Assembly: GCF_024213555.1 (NCBI RefSeq) | Contig: NZ_JANAVO010000001.1 | Coordinates: 124,001-188,000 of the forward strand | Source: Allokutzneria sp. A3M-2-11 16 | GTDB lineage: Bacteria > Actinomycetota > Actinomycetes > Mycobacteriales > Pseudonocardiaceae | Direction of reading: 5' to 3' | DNA: 64,000 bases | In this document: positions 54,926-62,216 of the stretch, in pieces | Position numbering within the stretch: position 1 is the stretch's first letter | Layout: each line of letters starts with the position of its first letter | Position numbers and translations under genes: made by a program | Notes under the pieces: model-generated | What the model saw: only the letters and a program-made list of their open reading frames with translations | What the model was told of the DNA's origin: nothing | Databases searched by the model: none

Positions 54926-55759
54926 TTAGAACGGACCCCGGCCCGAGGCGAGTTCACGTAGTGCGGCGGCCAGTCCGGCCAACCGGTCGGTGGCGTCGTC
55001 CAGCGCGTGCATCGGCCGCATGGTGGTACTCGCGGCAACAGCCTTGCCTGCGGCGGCGACCAGTCCGCGGTAACCCTCGACGCCCTCAACCAGTTCGTGC
55101 AGCAGCCGGGCGACGGCGGCGTCCAGCCCGGCGCGCTCGTGGGCGGGAGCGACGTCCCTGGCCTGCTCGACGGCGCGCAGCTGGGCCGTGACCTCGCGGA
55201 TCGCCGCGGCGGCCTCGGCAGCGATCGCCCTGGACTCGCCGACGGTCTCCAGCGGGACCGGCGGGACGCCGTTGCGCGGCGTGGCGAGCTGGGTCAGCAG
55301 ATCGGCCAGCAACGCCTCGGCCTCGGCCAGCTCGCGCATCGGACCGCGGGCGGCGGAGGAGGAAGGGGGGAGCGGGGGCGGCGGGGCCGCGACCTCCGGG
55401 AGCGGGGTCTTGTGCAGCTTGTAGGAGCGCACCCCGGCGGAGGTGGCCGCGGCCGCGCTGAGCACGGAGACCGTGCCCAGCGCCGCTTCGGACAACTCCA
55501 GGCCGGGGTCGCCACCGACGAAGAACGCCACCACGCCCGCGGCTGCGGCGAGCGTGGTGCGGAACCAGATCCTGCGCACCGACCGCTTGCGCTGGCGGAT
55601 CATCTTGGCGCGGGGATCGCGCCAGGCCGAGAGCTTGCGTTGGACGCCGTCGACCACGTCGCCGGCACCGCGCAGGTGCTTGGTCAGCTCGCCGCTGTTG
55701 CGCAGCTGCTTCACCACGAGCTCGCCTAACTTGTTGAGCTCGTCCCGTCCCGACGCCAC
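54926..55759 (-). CDS. pspM: Phage-shock envelope stress protein PspM
   Basis: Membrane protein (277 aa) following pspA in the actinobacterial clgR-pspA-pspM order. An N-terminal helical segment (NKLGELVVKQLRNSG, 8-60) is followed by a basic stretch (RQRKRSVRRIW), two hydrophobic helices (about 65-108) and a long Ala-rich C-terminal helical region. In mycobacteria this membrane protein partners PspA in envelope stress control. The GTG at 55759 lies 8 nt after the pspA stop with a GAGG site. Confidence 0.8.
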   Translation of the reverse strand: MASGRDELNKLGELVVKQLRNSGELTKHLRGAGDVVDGVQRKLSAWRDPRAKMIRQRKRSVRRIWFRTTLAAAAGVVAFFVGGDPGLELSEAALGTVSVLSAAAATSAGVRSYKLHKTPLPEVAAPPPPLPPSSSAARGPMRELAEAEALLADLLTQLATPRNGVPPVPLETVGESRAIAAEAAAAIREVTAQLRAVEQARDVAPAHERAGLDAAVARLLHELVEGVEGYRGLVAAAGKAVAASTTMRPMHALDDATDRLAGLAAALRELASGRGPF

Positions 55760-55766
55760 CGCGGCC

Positions 55767-56591
55767 TCAGCCCTGCTGCGGGTTCTGCGGCAGCTGGGTG
55801 GTGGCCTGGTTCGGGGCGGGGGCCGGAGCCGCCGCCTGCTGGCCACCGGTCACCTGCGGGGTGGCCGAACCACCGCGCATGGAGGCGCGGATCTGCTCGA
55901 GGCGCGAGGCACCCGCGAAGTCCGCGGTGGACTGCTGGACCTCCAGCATCCGGCCCTGCACCGAGTTCTTGGCGAGCTCGGTCTGGCCGAGCGCGGTGGA
56001 GTATCGGCGCTCGATCTTCTCCCGCACCTCCTCCAGCGAGGGGGTGTTGCCCGGCGCGGCCAGCTCGCTCATCTGCCGCAGCGAGCTGGAGACCTGCTCC
56101 TGCATCTTGGCCTGCTCCAGCTGGCTGAGCAGCTTGGTGCGCTCGGCCAGCTTCTGCTGCAGCACCATGGCGTTGCGCTCGACGGCCTGCTTGGCCTGCG
56201 CCGCCGCCTGGATCGCCTGGTCGTGCAGGCTCTTCAGGTCCTCGACCGACTGCTCGGCGGTGACCAGCTGGGTGGCGAAGGCGGTCGCGGTGTCCTCGTA
56301 CTGCCGCGCCTTCTCCTCGTCCCCGGAGGCCCGCGCCTGGTCGGCGAGCACCAGCGCCTGCCTGGCGGATGCCTGCAGCTTCTCGACCTCGCCGAGCTGG
56401 CGGTTGAGCTTCATCTCCAGCTGGCGCTGGTTGCCGATGACGGCGGCCGCCTGCTGGGAGAGGGCCTGGTGCTGGCGCTGAGCCTCCTCGATGGCCTGCT
56501 GAATCTGCACCTTCGGGTCGGCGTGCTCGTCGATCTTCGACGAGAACGCCGCCATCAGGTACTTCCAGAACTTCACGAACGGATTGGCCAT
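55767..56591 (-). CDS. pspA: Phage shock protein A (PspA/IM30)
   Basis: Membrane-repair ESCRT-III-like coiled-coil protein (274 aa). [19 protein letters not shown] is the amphipathic helix; the long antiparallel coiled coil spans about 25-215 ([21 protein letters not shown] and onward). The tail is Gln/Pro/Ala-rich and disordered, as in actinobacterial PspA. A GGAGGAG site abuts the ATG at 56591. It is the middle gene of clgR-pspA-pspM. Confidence 0.95.
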   Translation of the reverse strand: MANPFVKFWKYLMAAFSSKIDEHADPKVQIQQAIEEAQRQHQALSQQAAAVIGNQRQLEMKLNRQLGEVEKLQASARQALVLADQARASGDEEKARQYEDTATAFATQLVTAEQSVEDLKSLHDQAIQAAAQAKQAVERNAMVLQQKLAERTKLLSQLEQAKMQEQVSSSLRQMSELAAPGNTPSLEEVREKIERRYSTALGQTELAKNSVQGRMLEVQQSTADFAGASRLEQIRASMRGGSATPQVTGGQQAAAPAPAPNQATTQLPQNPQQG

Positions 56592-56833
56592 CTCCTCCGC
56601 CTGCCTTCTTCGTGCGACCCTGCCGCGGCCCAGCCCCGTGACTACGCCCCATGACCAGGCGTTCACCCGGTGCTGACATCCATCGTGTCAGGTGCTCGTC
56701 CCGGCTTCCACCGGCCCCCGCGGATATCAGGGTCGAGCCTGACGCGATTCAGGGATCAACCCCCGGACGCCCATTCTCACCCTAGGGGCGAGCGCGTTGG
56801 AGCGGTTCGGGGGTTTTCCCAGCTGTGACCTGA

Positions 56834-57289
56834 TCAGGCCGCTACGACGACACCACGGGGAGCGGAGTTGGTGATCTTCGTGGTCAGGTGGGTCCGCAAC
56901 ACCGGCTGCAGCCTCAGGTCGGAGAGGTCGTTGCCGACGATCGCGGGCACCAGCGAGCCCGCGTCGACCACGCCCCGGTCCGCCCTGGCCTCGGCCCCGA
57001 CCGGGACCTTCGGCTCCGGCTTGGCCTGCGAGGGCGCCGGGATGGTCACCGGTTCGCCCGCGCGGATGTCGGCGGCCACCTCACCGAGGAGGTCCGACAG
57101 CGGCAGGTCCAGCGCACCGCAGATGGCGGCCAGCAGTTCGCTGGAGGCCTCCTTGCGCCCGCGCTCGACCTCGGAGAGGTATCCCAGGCTCACCCGGGCG
57201 GAACGCGAAACCTCTCGAAGAGTACGGCGTTGGTCGGTGCGGGCCCGGCGCAGCCGGTCCCCCAGCGCCTCCCTCAGCAGCACGGTCAT
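56834..57289 (-). CDS. clgR: XRE-family regulator ClgR
   Basis: Activator of clp proteases and psp genes in actinobacteria (151 aa). The N-terminal HTH_3 domain ([36 protein letters not shown], written here across residues 9-44) has the PSLGYLS-like recognition helix. A Pro-rich linker and a short C-terminal segment ([10 protein letters not shown]) ending in the Val-Ala-Ala degron-like tail follow; ClgR is known to be a Clp substrate. A candidate ClgR box lies upstream (57387-57397). Confidence 0.9.
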   Translation of the reverse strand: MTVLLREALGDRLRRARTDQRRTLREVSRSARVSLGYLSEVERGRKEASSELLAAICGALDLPLSDLLGEVAADIRAGEPVTIPAPSQAKPEPKVPVGAEARADRGVVDAGSLVPAIVGNDLSDLRLQPVLRTHLTTKITNSAPRGVVVAA

Positions 57290-57386
57290 CGCGTGCCTCC
57301 CTTCACACTGCCAGCCCGGGCCTCACGGCCGTGGCGACCACGTTACCCAGCGTTCCCGACACCGGAAGAACGTAATGCGGCTCGTC

Positions 57387-57397
57387 CGCCAAGGGCG
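57387..57397 (-). promoter_or_regulatory. Candidate ClgR box upstream of clgR
   Basis: CGCCAAGGGCG followed by AAC fits the core CGCYNANRGCG of the published ClgR operator. It lies about 100 bp upstream of clgR, in the 150-bp gap before cinA, in line with autoregulation known in relatives. The outer positions of the consensus match only partly. Confidence 0.55.
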
Positions 57398-57439
57398 AAC
57401 GTTATCCAGTCCGCTGATGTCGGCGTGCGGTTACCCCGA

Positions 57440-57919
57440 TCAGGTCATGACGTGGCCAGCGAGCACTGCCAGTGCGGAGTCTCGGGACGCCGCACGCACC
57501 GCGTGCCTGTCCCCCTCACAACGCAGGGTGACCACACTTGGTTCCCGGTCCGCGTGCGCGAGGCCGATGTACACCGTTCCTGGAGGTACGCCGTCCTGCG
57601 GGTCCGGCCCGGCGACCCCGGTCAGGCCGATCCCCCACGTCGCGCCGCACCGCAGCCGCGCCCCTTCGGCGAGCTGGGCGGCCACCTCCGGGTGCACCGC
57701 GCCGTGCTCGGCGAGCAGGTCCGCGTCCACCCCGGCGAGGGATGCCTTCAGGTCGGTCGCGTAGACGATCAGCCCGCCGCGCACCACGACACTGGAACCG
57801 GGGACGTCGGTCAACGCGGCGCACACCAGTCCCGCCGTCAGCGACTCCGCGGTCGCGACGGTCTCCCCTCGCGCGCGCAGGGCGGCGACGAGTTCAGTGC
57901 AGTTCACGCTCACGGGCAC
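57440..57919 (-). CDS. cinA: CinA C-terminal domain nicotinamide-nucleotide amidase
   Basis: Stand-alone CinA/PncC amidohydrolase domain (159 aa) that deamidates NMN to NaMN. The family motif ETVATAESLTAGLVCAAL holds the catalytic Ser; GGLIVYATDLKASLAGV and GIGLTGVAGPDPQDGVPPGTVYIG follow. The N-terminal molybdopterin-binding domain of full CinA is absent, as in other actinobacteria. It overlaps the pgsA end by 26 bp; GTG 57907 is another possible start. Confidence 0.92.
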   Translation of the reverse strand: MPVSVNCTELVAALRARGETVATAESLTAGLVCAALTDVPGSSVVVRGGLIVYATDLKASLAGVDADLLAEHGAVHPEVAAQLAEGARLRCGATWGIGLTGVAGPDPQDGVPPGTVYIGLAHADREPSVVTLRCEGDRHAVRAASRDSALAVLAGHVMT

Positions 57920-58493
57920 CCGCCCTCAGCCGAAGCGCCTGGACGATGTAGTCGAAGCCGGTGACCACCGTGACGATGACCGCGGCGCCCATCATCGTCC
58001 ACAGCAACGGGTTGAACGCGCTGGGCAGCATCGGCAGGTAGAGCCCGATCGCCAGGATCTGCAGCAGCGTCTTGAGCTTGCCGCCGCGGCTGGCCGGGAT
58101 CACGCCGATCCTGATCACCCAGAACCGCAGCAGCGTGATGCCCAGCTCGCGGGTCAGGATCGTGATGGTCACCCACCACGGCAGGTCGCCGAGCACGCTC
58201 AGGCCGACCAGGGCGGCCCCGGTCAGCGCCTTGTCCGCGATCGGGTCGGCGATCTTGCCGAAGTCGGTGACCAGGCCGTAGCGCCGGGCCACGCTGCCGT
58301 CGATCCGGTCGGTGATCGAGGCGAACGCGAACACGCCGAAGGTCACCCACCGCCAGTACTGGTCGTGGCCGCCGCCGGTGAACAGGGTGACCAGGAAGAC
58401 CGGCACCAGCGCCAGCCGCAACATGGTCAGCAGGTTGGCGATGTTCAGCAGCGGCACGGGTGTGCCCGCGGCGGGCTCACCTCCGCGACTCAC
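57894..58493 (-). CDS. pgsA: CDP-diacylglycerol--glycerol-3-phosphate 3-phosphatidyltransferase
   Basis: CDP-alcohol phosphatidyltransferase (199 aa) making phosphatidylglycerol phosphate. [17 protein letters not shown] is the standard start, and [27 protein letters not shown] carries the DG-x2-AR-x8-G-x3-D-x3-D metal motif at about 60-80. Four to five helices are visible. It overlaps rimO by 4 bp. The rimO-pgsA-cinA-clgR order is common in actinobacteria. Confidence 0.94.
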   Translation of the reverse strand: MSRGGEPAAGTPVPLLNIANLLTMLRLALVPVFLVTLFTGGGHDQYWRWVTFGVFAFASITDRIDGSVARRYGLVTDFGKIADPIADKALTGAALVGLSVLGDLPWWVTITILTRELGITLLRFWVIRIGVIPASRGGKLKTLLQILAIGLYLPMLPSAFNPLLWTMMGAAVIVTVVTGFDYIVQALRLRAGARERELH

Positions 58494-59992
58494 GCCGAGA
58501 TCCCCGGCACGATCTCCAGCGGCTCGACGACCAGGTCCACACCCTCGGCCGCGATCACCTTGGCGCGCACCAGCATCCCGACCTCAAGATCCTGAACAGA
58601 GAGGACGTCCTCGCCTGTGCCGATGCTCGACCCTGCAAGCAGGTCTTCGGTGAAGACGCACTCGCCGTCAACCTCAGGGGCCTGGTGCTCGGCACGGCCG
58701 GTGCAGTCGGACTCCTCGTCGGCCAGCTGCTCGACCAGGACGAGGACCTCCTCGCCGACGCGCTCCTCGGCGCGCTGCGTGGTCAGCTGCTCGGCCAGCG
58801 CGGAGATCCGGGCGACGCGCTCGTTCACCTCGTCCTCGGAGAGCTTGCCGTCCAGCTCCAGCGCCTCGGTGCCGTCCTCGTCGGAGTAGCCGAACACACC
58901 GATGGCGTCGAGGCGGGCGCCGGTCAGGAAGCGCTCCAGCTCGGCGAGGTCGTCCTCGGTCTCCCCGGGGAACCCGACGATGACGTTGGTGCGCGCGCCC
59001 GCGGTGGGCGCCTGCTCGCGGATCTGCTCCAGCAGCGCCAGGAACGAGTCGGTGGAGCCGAAGCGGCGCATCCGGCGCAGCACGCGCTCGCTGGAGTGCT
59101 GGAAGGACAGGTCGAAGTACGCGGCGACGCCAGGCGTGCCCGCGATCGCCGAGACCAGACCCGGGCGGGTCTCCGCGGGCTGGAGGTAGGAGACGCGCAC
59201 GCGGTCGATCCCGGGCACGGCGGCCAGCCGCGGCAGCAGCTTCTCCAGCGCGCGCAGATCGCCGAGGTCCTTGCCGTAGGAGGTGGAGTTCTCGCTGACC
59301 AGGAACACCTCGCGGACGCCCTGCGAGGCCAGCCAGGCCGCCTCGGCGACCAGCTCGTCGGCGGGCCGCGAGACGAAGGAGCCGCGGAAGGACGGGATGG
59401 CGCAGAACGAACAGCGGCGGTCGCAGCCGGAGGCGATCTTCAACGGCGCCACCGGGGAGTCGTCGAGGCGCCTGCGGTTGGCGCTGACCACGCCGGGCAC
59501 CCAGCCGTGGCCGGGAACCGACACGTCGGAGGTCGCCTTGGGGCGCTCGACCGGGCTGATCGGCAGCAGGGTGCGGCGGTCCACCGGCACGTGCGAGGTG
59601 ACCTCGCGGCCCGCCACCACGTCGTCCAGCCGCTCGGCCAGGTTCGGGTAGTGGTCGAAGCCGAGCACCGCGTCGGCCTCGGTGAGGTTGTCGGCCAGCT
59701 CCTTGCCGTAGCGCTCGGCGAGGCAGCCGACGGCGACGACCTTCGCGCCGGTGTCGGAGGCCGCGAGCAGCGTGTCCACCGAGTCCTTCTTCGCCGACTC
59801 GACGAAGCCGCAGGTGTTGACCACGACGACGTCGGCTTCGGCGTCCGGGTCGACCAGTTCCCAACCTCCCGCGCCCAGCCTTCCGGCCAGCTCCTCGGAG
59901 TCGACCTCGTTGCGGGCGCAGCCCAAGGTCAGCAGTGCGACACGGCGGGAAGACGAGGGTGCAGACACGCCGGTCAGGGTAACCGCCCGCAC
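58490..59992 (-). CDS. rimO: Ribosomal protein S12 methylthiotransferase RimO, with in-frame repeat
   Basis: Radical-SAM methylthiotransferase (500 aa) adding a methylthio group to S12 Asp. N-terminal UPF0004 domain with cluster Cys in [24 protein letters not shown] and VGCLAERYG; radical-SAM CxxxCxxC in [17 protein letters not shown]-terminal TRAM domain. Compared with the usual actinobacterial TRAM sequence, an extra stretch of about 14 residues ([13 protein letters not shown]) follows HQAPEVDGE; it is encoded by a palindromic repeat (58623-58649). The GTG start is uncertain; GTG 59968 is an alternative. Confidence 0.94.
   Translation of the reverse strand: MRAVTLTGVSAPSSSRRVALLTLGCARNEVDSEELAGRLGAGGWELVDPDAEADVVVVNTCGFVESAKKDSVDTLLAASDTGAKVVAVGCLAERYGKELADNLTEADAVLGFDHYPNLAERLDDVVAGREVTSHVPVDRRTLLPISPVERPKATSDVSVPGHGWVPGVVSANRRRLDDSPVAPLKIASGCDRRCSFCAIPSFRGSFVSRPADELVAEAAWLASQGVREVFLVSENSTSYGKDLGDLRALEKLLPRLAAVPGIDRVRVSYLQPAETRPGLVSAIAGTPGVAAYFDLSFQHSSERVLRRMRRFGSTDSFLALLEQIREQAPTAGARTNVIVGFPGETEDDLAELERFLTGARLDAIGVFGYSDEDGTEALELDGKLSEDEVNERVARISALAEQLTTQRAEERVGEEVLVLVEQLADEESDCTGRAEHQAPEVDGECVFTEDLLAGSSIGTGEDVLSVQDLEVGMLVRAKVIAAEGVDLVVEPLEIVPGISA
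58623..58649 (+). repeat. 27-nt palindromic repeat, copy C, in frame inside rimO
   Basis: Same core as the copy at 45219-45245 with two differences that pair with each other (C-G replaced by T-A across the stem), so the palindrome is kept. The preceding flank (CGCCTGT...GATGCTC) is also shared. On the coding strand it reads EDLLAGSSI. Confidence 0.8.
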
Positions 59993-60063
59993 TGACTCCC
60001 TCTGACCACGCCACTCCTTATCACTGGGCGAATGGAGATCAGGGGCAGGCGTAGGCTGCTGAC

Positions 60064-60597
60064 GTGTCGACCGATCCGGAGGATTCCGGGGTCACCGTCC
60101 GCCGAGCCAGGACGAGTGACGTTCCCGCGATGAAGGCGCTCGCGGACAAGTACGCGGGCGTGCTGCTGGACAAGGACCTGGTCACCCTCTACGAGGACGT
60201 GCAGGAGTTCTGGGTCGCCACCGACTCCACCGGCCTCCTCGGCTGCGGCGCGCTGCACGTGCTGTGGGAGGACCTCGCCGAGATCCGCACCATCGCGGTC
60301 GACCCGGCGGCGCGCGGCAAGCGCATCGGCCACCGCATCGTCAGCAGGCTGCTCGACGTCGCCGAGGAGCTGGGGCTGAGCCGGATCTTCGTGCTGACCT
60401 TCGAGACGGGGTTCTTCGGCTCGCACGGGTTCGTGGAGATCGACGGGACGCCGGTCACCCCGGAGGTCTACGAGGAGATCCGCCGCTCCCCCGACGTCGG
60501 TGTCGCGGAGTTCCTCGACCTGCCCTACGTCAAGCCGAACACGCTCGGTAACTCGCGGATGCTGCTGATGCTGGCCGACCGCGTGCGCGATCGTTAG
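60064..60597 (+). CDS. argA: GNAT amino-acid N-acetyltransferase (N-acetylglutamate synthase)
   Basis: Single GNAT domain (177 aa) of the short actinobacterial ArgA type, which makes N-acetylglutamate for arginine synthesis. The acetyl-CoA loop is [15 protein letters not shown] (about 80-94). [17 protein letters not shown] starts the fold, and [19 protein letters not shown] is characteristic of this subgroup. It lies divergent from rimO. The GTG start is preceded by AGGCG. Confidence 0.88.
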   Translation: MSTDPEDSGVTVRRARTSDVPAMKALADKYAGVLLDKDLVTLYEDVQEFWVATDSTGLLGCGALHVLWEDLAEIRTIAVDPAARGKRIGHRIVSRLLDVAEELGLSRIFVLTFETGFFGSHGFVEIDGTPVTPEVYEEIRRSPDVGVAEFLDLPYVKPNTLGNSRMLLMLADRVRDR

Positions 60598-60693
60598 GAA
60601 TCGTTCCCCATTCGGAGCTGTTCTCGCAGCTCATCCTTGCCGTACCAACATGGGTGTGCGCATCTGTGCGCCCGGGTACGGAGGGAGACCACG

Positions 60694-61203
60694 ATGAGGA
60701 CTTCACGAGGCTTCCGGCGGCTGGCGCGCGGCGTCACCGCAGTGATCACCCTGGTGCTGGCCTTCGTCGTCGGCGCGGGTTCCGCGCAGGCGATCGACGT
60801 CCGCGCGGTCACCGACGACTACATGTTCACCAAGTCCCTCGCCGAGTTCGGCCAGATCCGGCTGGAGCGGCCCTACGAGGGCGAGCTGGACTGGTCGACC
60901 GACGGCTGCACCCTGGCCCCCGACCGGCCGTTCGGCTTCCAGGTGCTGCCCGCCTGCCACCGGCACGACTTCGGCTACGGCAACTACAAGTGGCAGGGAC
61001 GGTTCGACTCGGGGAACCGGCTGCGGATCGACAACAAGTTCCGCGACGACATGTATCTCATCTGCGGCGGGAACTGGGGGTGCCGCCGAGTCGCCGACAT
61101 CTACTACTACGCGGTGCGCGCATTCGGCGGGAGCGGAAGCACCGCGGACGCTCTTAACCGAAGCGATGTGAAGGCCGCCGCGAGAGCCGCGGCACGGCTC
61201 TAG
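60694..61203 (+). CDS. Secreted phospholipase A2, copy 1
   Basis: Prokaryotic PLA2 (169 aa). Signal peptide ends at AQA (about residue 31). The catalytic HD pair lies in PACHRHDFGYGNY, with a second Asp in FRDDMYLIC. Four Cys (DGCTL, PACHR, LICGG, WGCRR) fit two disulfides as in Streptomyces PLA2. A C-terminal Gly/Ser/Ala extension of about 25 residues is absent from copy 2. ATG 60694 is chosen by the signal peptide and a GGAGG site. Confidence 0.9.
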   Translation: MRTSRGFRRLARGVTAVITLVLAFVVGAGSAQAIDVRAVTDDYMFTKSLAEFGQIRLERPYEGELDWSTDGCTLAPDRPFGFQVLPACHRHDFGYGNYKWQGRFDSGNRLRIDNKFRDDMYLICGGNWGCRRVADIYYYAVRAFGGSGSTADALNRSDVKAAARAAARL

Positions 61204-61519
61204 TCGGGATCACGTTTTGGCAACCCACAGAAAAGAGGGACAGGGGTTGCCAAAACGTTCCGGACACGGCCTGTACAGCGGCTTACACCATCAGTGTGAT
61301 TGGTGACTCACCCCAACGGCCTAGCGAATGAGGGCTCTGGCCGAATAGTAGGACAAACGGCCCAGCGGCAAACGGCGCACGACTTCCGTCGTTACAAAAA
61401 ACGATCAACAAACGGTTGTCGAATCTTGTTCAGGATTTTTTAGAGCGCGCTACCGATCGCGGCCCGCGCCAGGTAGGAATCATCGTGTTATCTACCTCAC
61501 CCTGCCGAGGAGAGACTTC
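61204..61519. other. Intergenic region between phospholipase genes
   Basis: A 316-bp gap with a 15-bp hairpin at its left end (61212-61258), an AT-rich central part around 61395-61445 and a GAGGAGAG ribosome site before the second gene. No coding sequence seen. The second gene probably has its own promoter here. Confidence 0.5.
61212..61258 (+). terminator. Stem-loop after phospholipase gene 1
   Basis: Perfect 15-bp arms (61212-61226, 61244-61258; ACGTTTTGGCAACCC and complement) with a 17-nt loop, starting 9 bp past the stop. No T-run follows on the plus strand. Confidence 0.65.
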
Positions 61520-61954
61520 ATGACCGGTTCCATCCGCTCCGCCGCCAGGGGCACCCTCGTGGCCACCGCGCTGGCCATGGGCGTCACCATGGGCGCGGGG
61601 ACCGCACAGGCGGTCGACATCAGGGCGGTCACCGACCAGTACCTGTTCAGCTACTCGCTGAGCCAGTTCGAGAACACCAGGAACCAGAAGCCGTACGCGA
61701 ACCAGCTGGACTGGTCCTCGGACGCCTGCTCCTGGTCGCCGGACAAGCCGGTCGGCTTCAACTTCAAGCCCGCCTGCCACCGGCACGACTTCGGCTACCG
61801 CAACTACAAGAAGCAGAGCCGGTGGAACGCCGACGCCAAGCTGCGGGTCGACAACAACTTCAAGAGCGACCTGTACGGCATCTGCGGGTCCAACTGGGCC
61901 TGCAAGCGGATCGCCGACCTCTACTACGCGGCCGTCCGCAAGTGGGGCACCTGA
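61520..61954 (+). CDS. Secreted phospholipase A2, copy 2
   Basis: Paralogue of the preceding enzyme (144 aa): signal peptide ending TAQA, IRAVTDQYLFSYSL, DWSSDACSW, catalytic PACHRHDFGYRNY and FKSDLYGIC then WACKRIADLYY. It ends soon after, lacking the tail of copy 1. Family activity is hydrolysis of phospholipid sn-2 esters with Ca2+. A strong terminator follows. Confidence 0.9.
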   Translation: MTGSIRSAARGTLVATALAMGVTMGAGTAQAVDIRAVTDQYLFSYSLSQFENTRNQKPYANQLDWSSDACSWSPDKPVGFNFKPACHRHDFGYRNYKKQSRWNADAKLRVDNNFKSDLYGICGSNWACKRIADLYYAAVRKWGT

Positions 61955-61969
61955 TCCCCACCGCGCTCG

Positions 61970-62003
61970 AAGGCCCACCCGGCTCCCTGCCCGGGTGGGC
62001 CTT
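61970..62003 (+). terminator. Rho-independent-type terminator after phospholipase gene 2
   Basis: Perfect 13-bp arms (61970-61982, 61991-62003; AAGGCCCACCCGG and complement) with an 8-nt loop, then CTTC. Typical strong actinobacterial terminator, 16 bp past the stop. Confidence 0.85.
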
Positions 62004-62093
62004 CTTCACGTCCAAGCCCTGGTCAGGGGCGTATCATGGGTGCATGCACGCCACCCACCCGCGCACCCGATCGGTCCGCGAGGTGGTCTAGAG

Positions 62094-62162
62094 AACCCCG
62101 TTTCGTACTCATAACGGGAAAGAGAGCGCTCCCCTGAACCGCTATGAGTACGAAACGGGGTT
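62094..62162. repeat. Hairpin element with TTTCGTACTC arms, copy 2
   Basis: Perfect 20-bp arms (62094-62113, 62143-62162) around a 29-nt loop with GGAAAGAGAGCGCT. TT follows on the plus strand, completing a TTTT run (62161-62164). It lies between convergent PLA2 gene 2 and ftsK, and shares core and loop motif with the element at 43785-43841. Confidence 0.8.
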
Positions 62163-62216
62163 TTGGCGACGCCGGCGGACGTTGAGGGGGACTGGGAGGG
62201 ATGGGCGGACGAGTGG

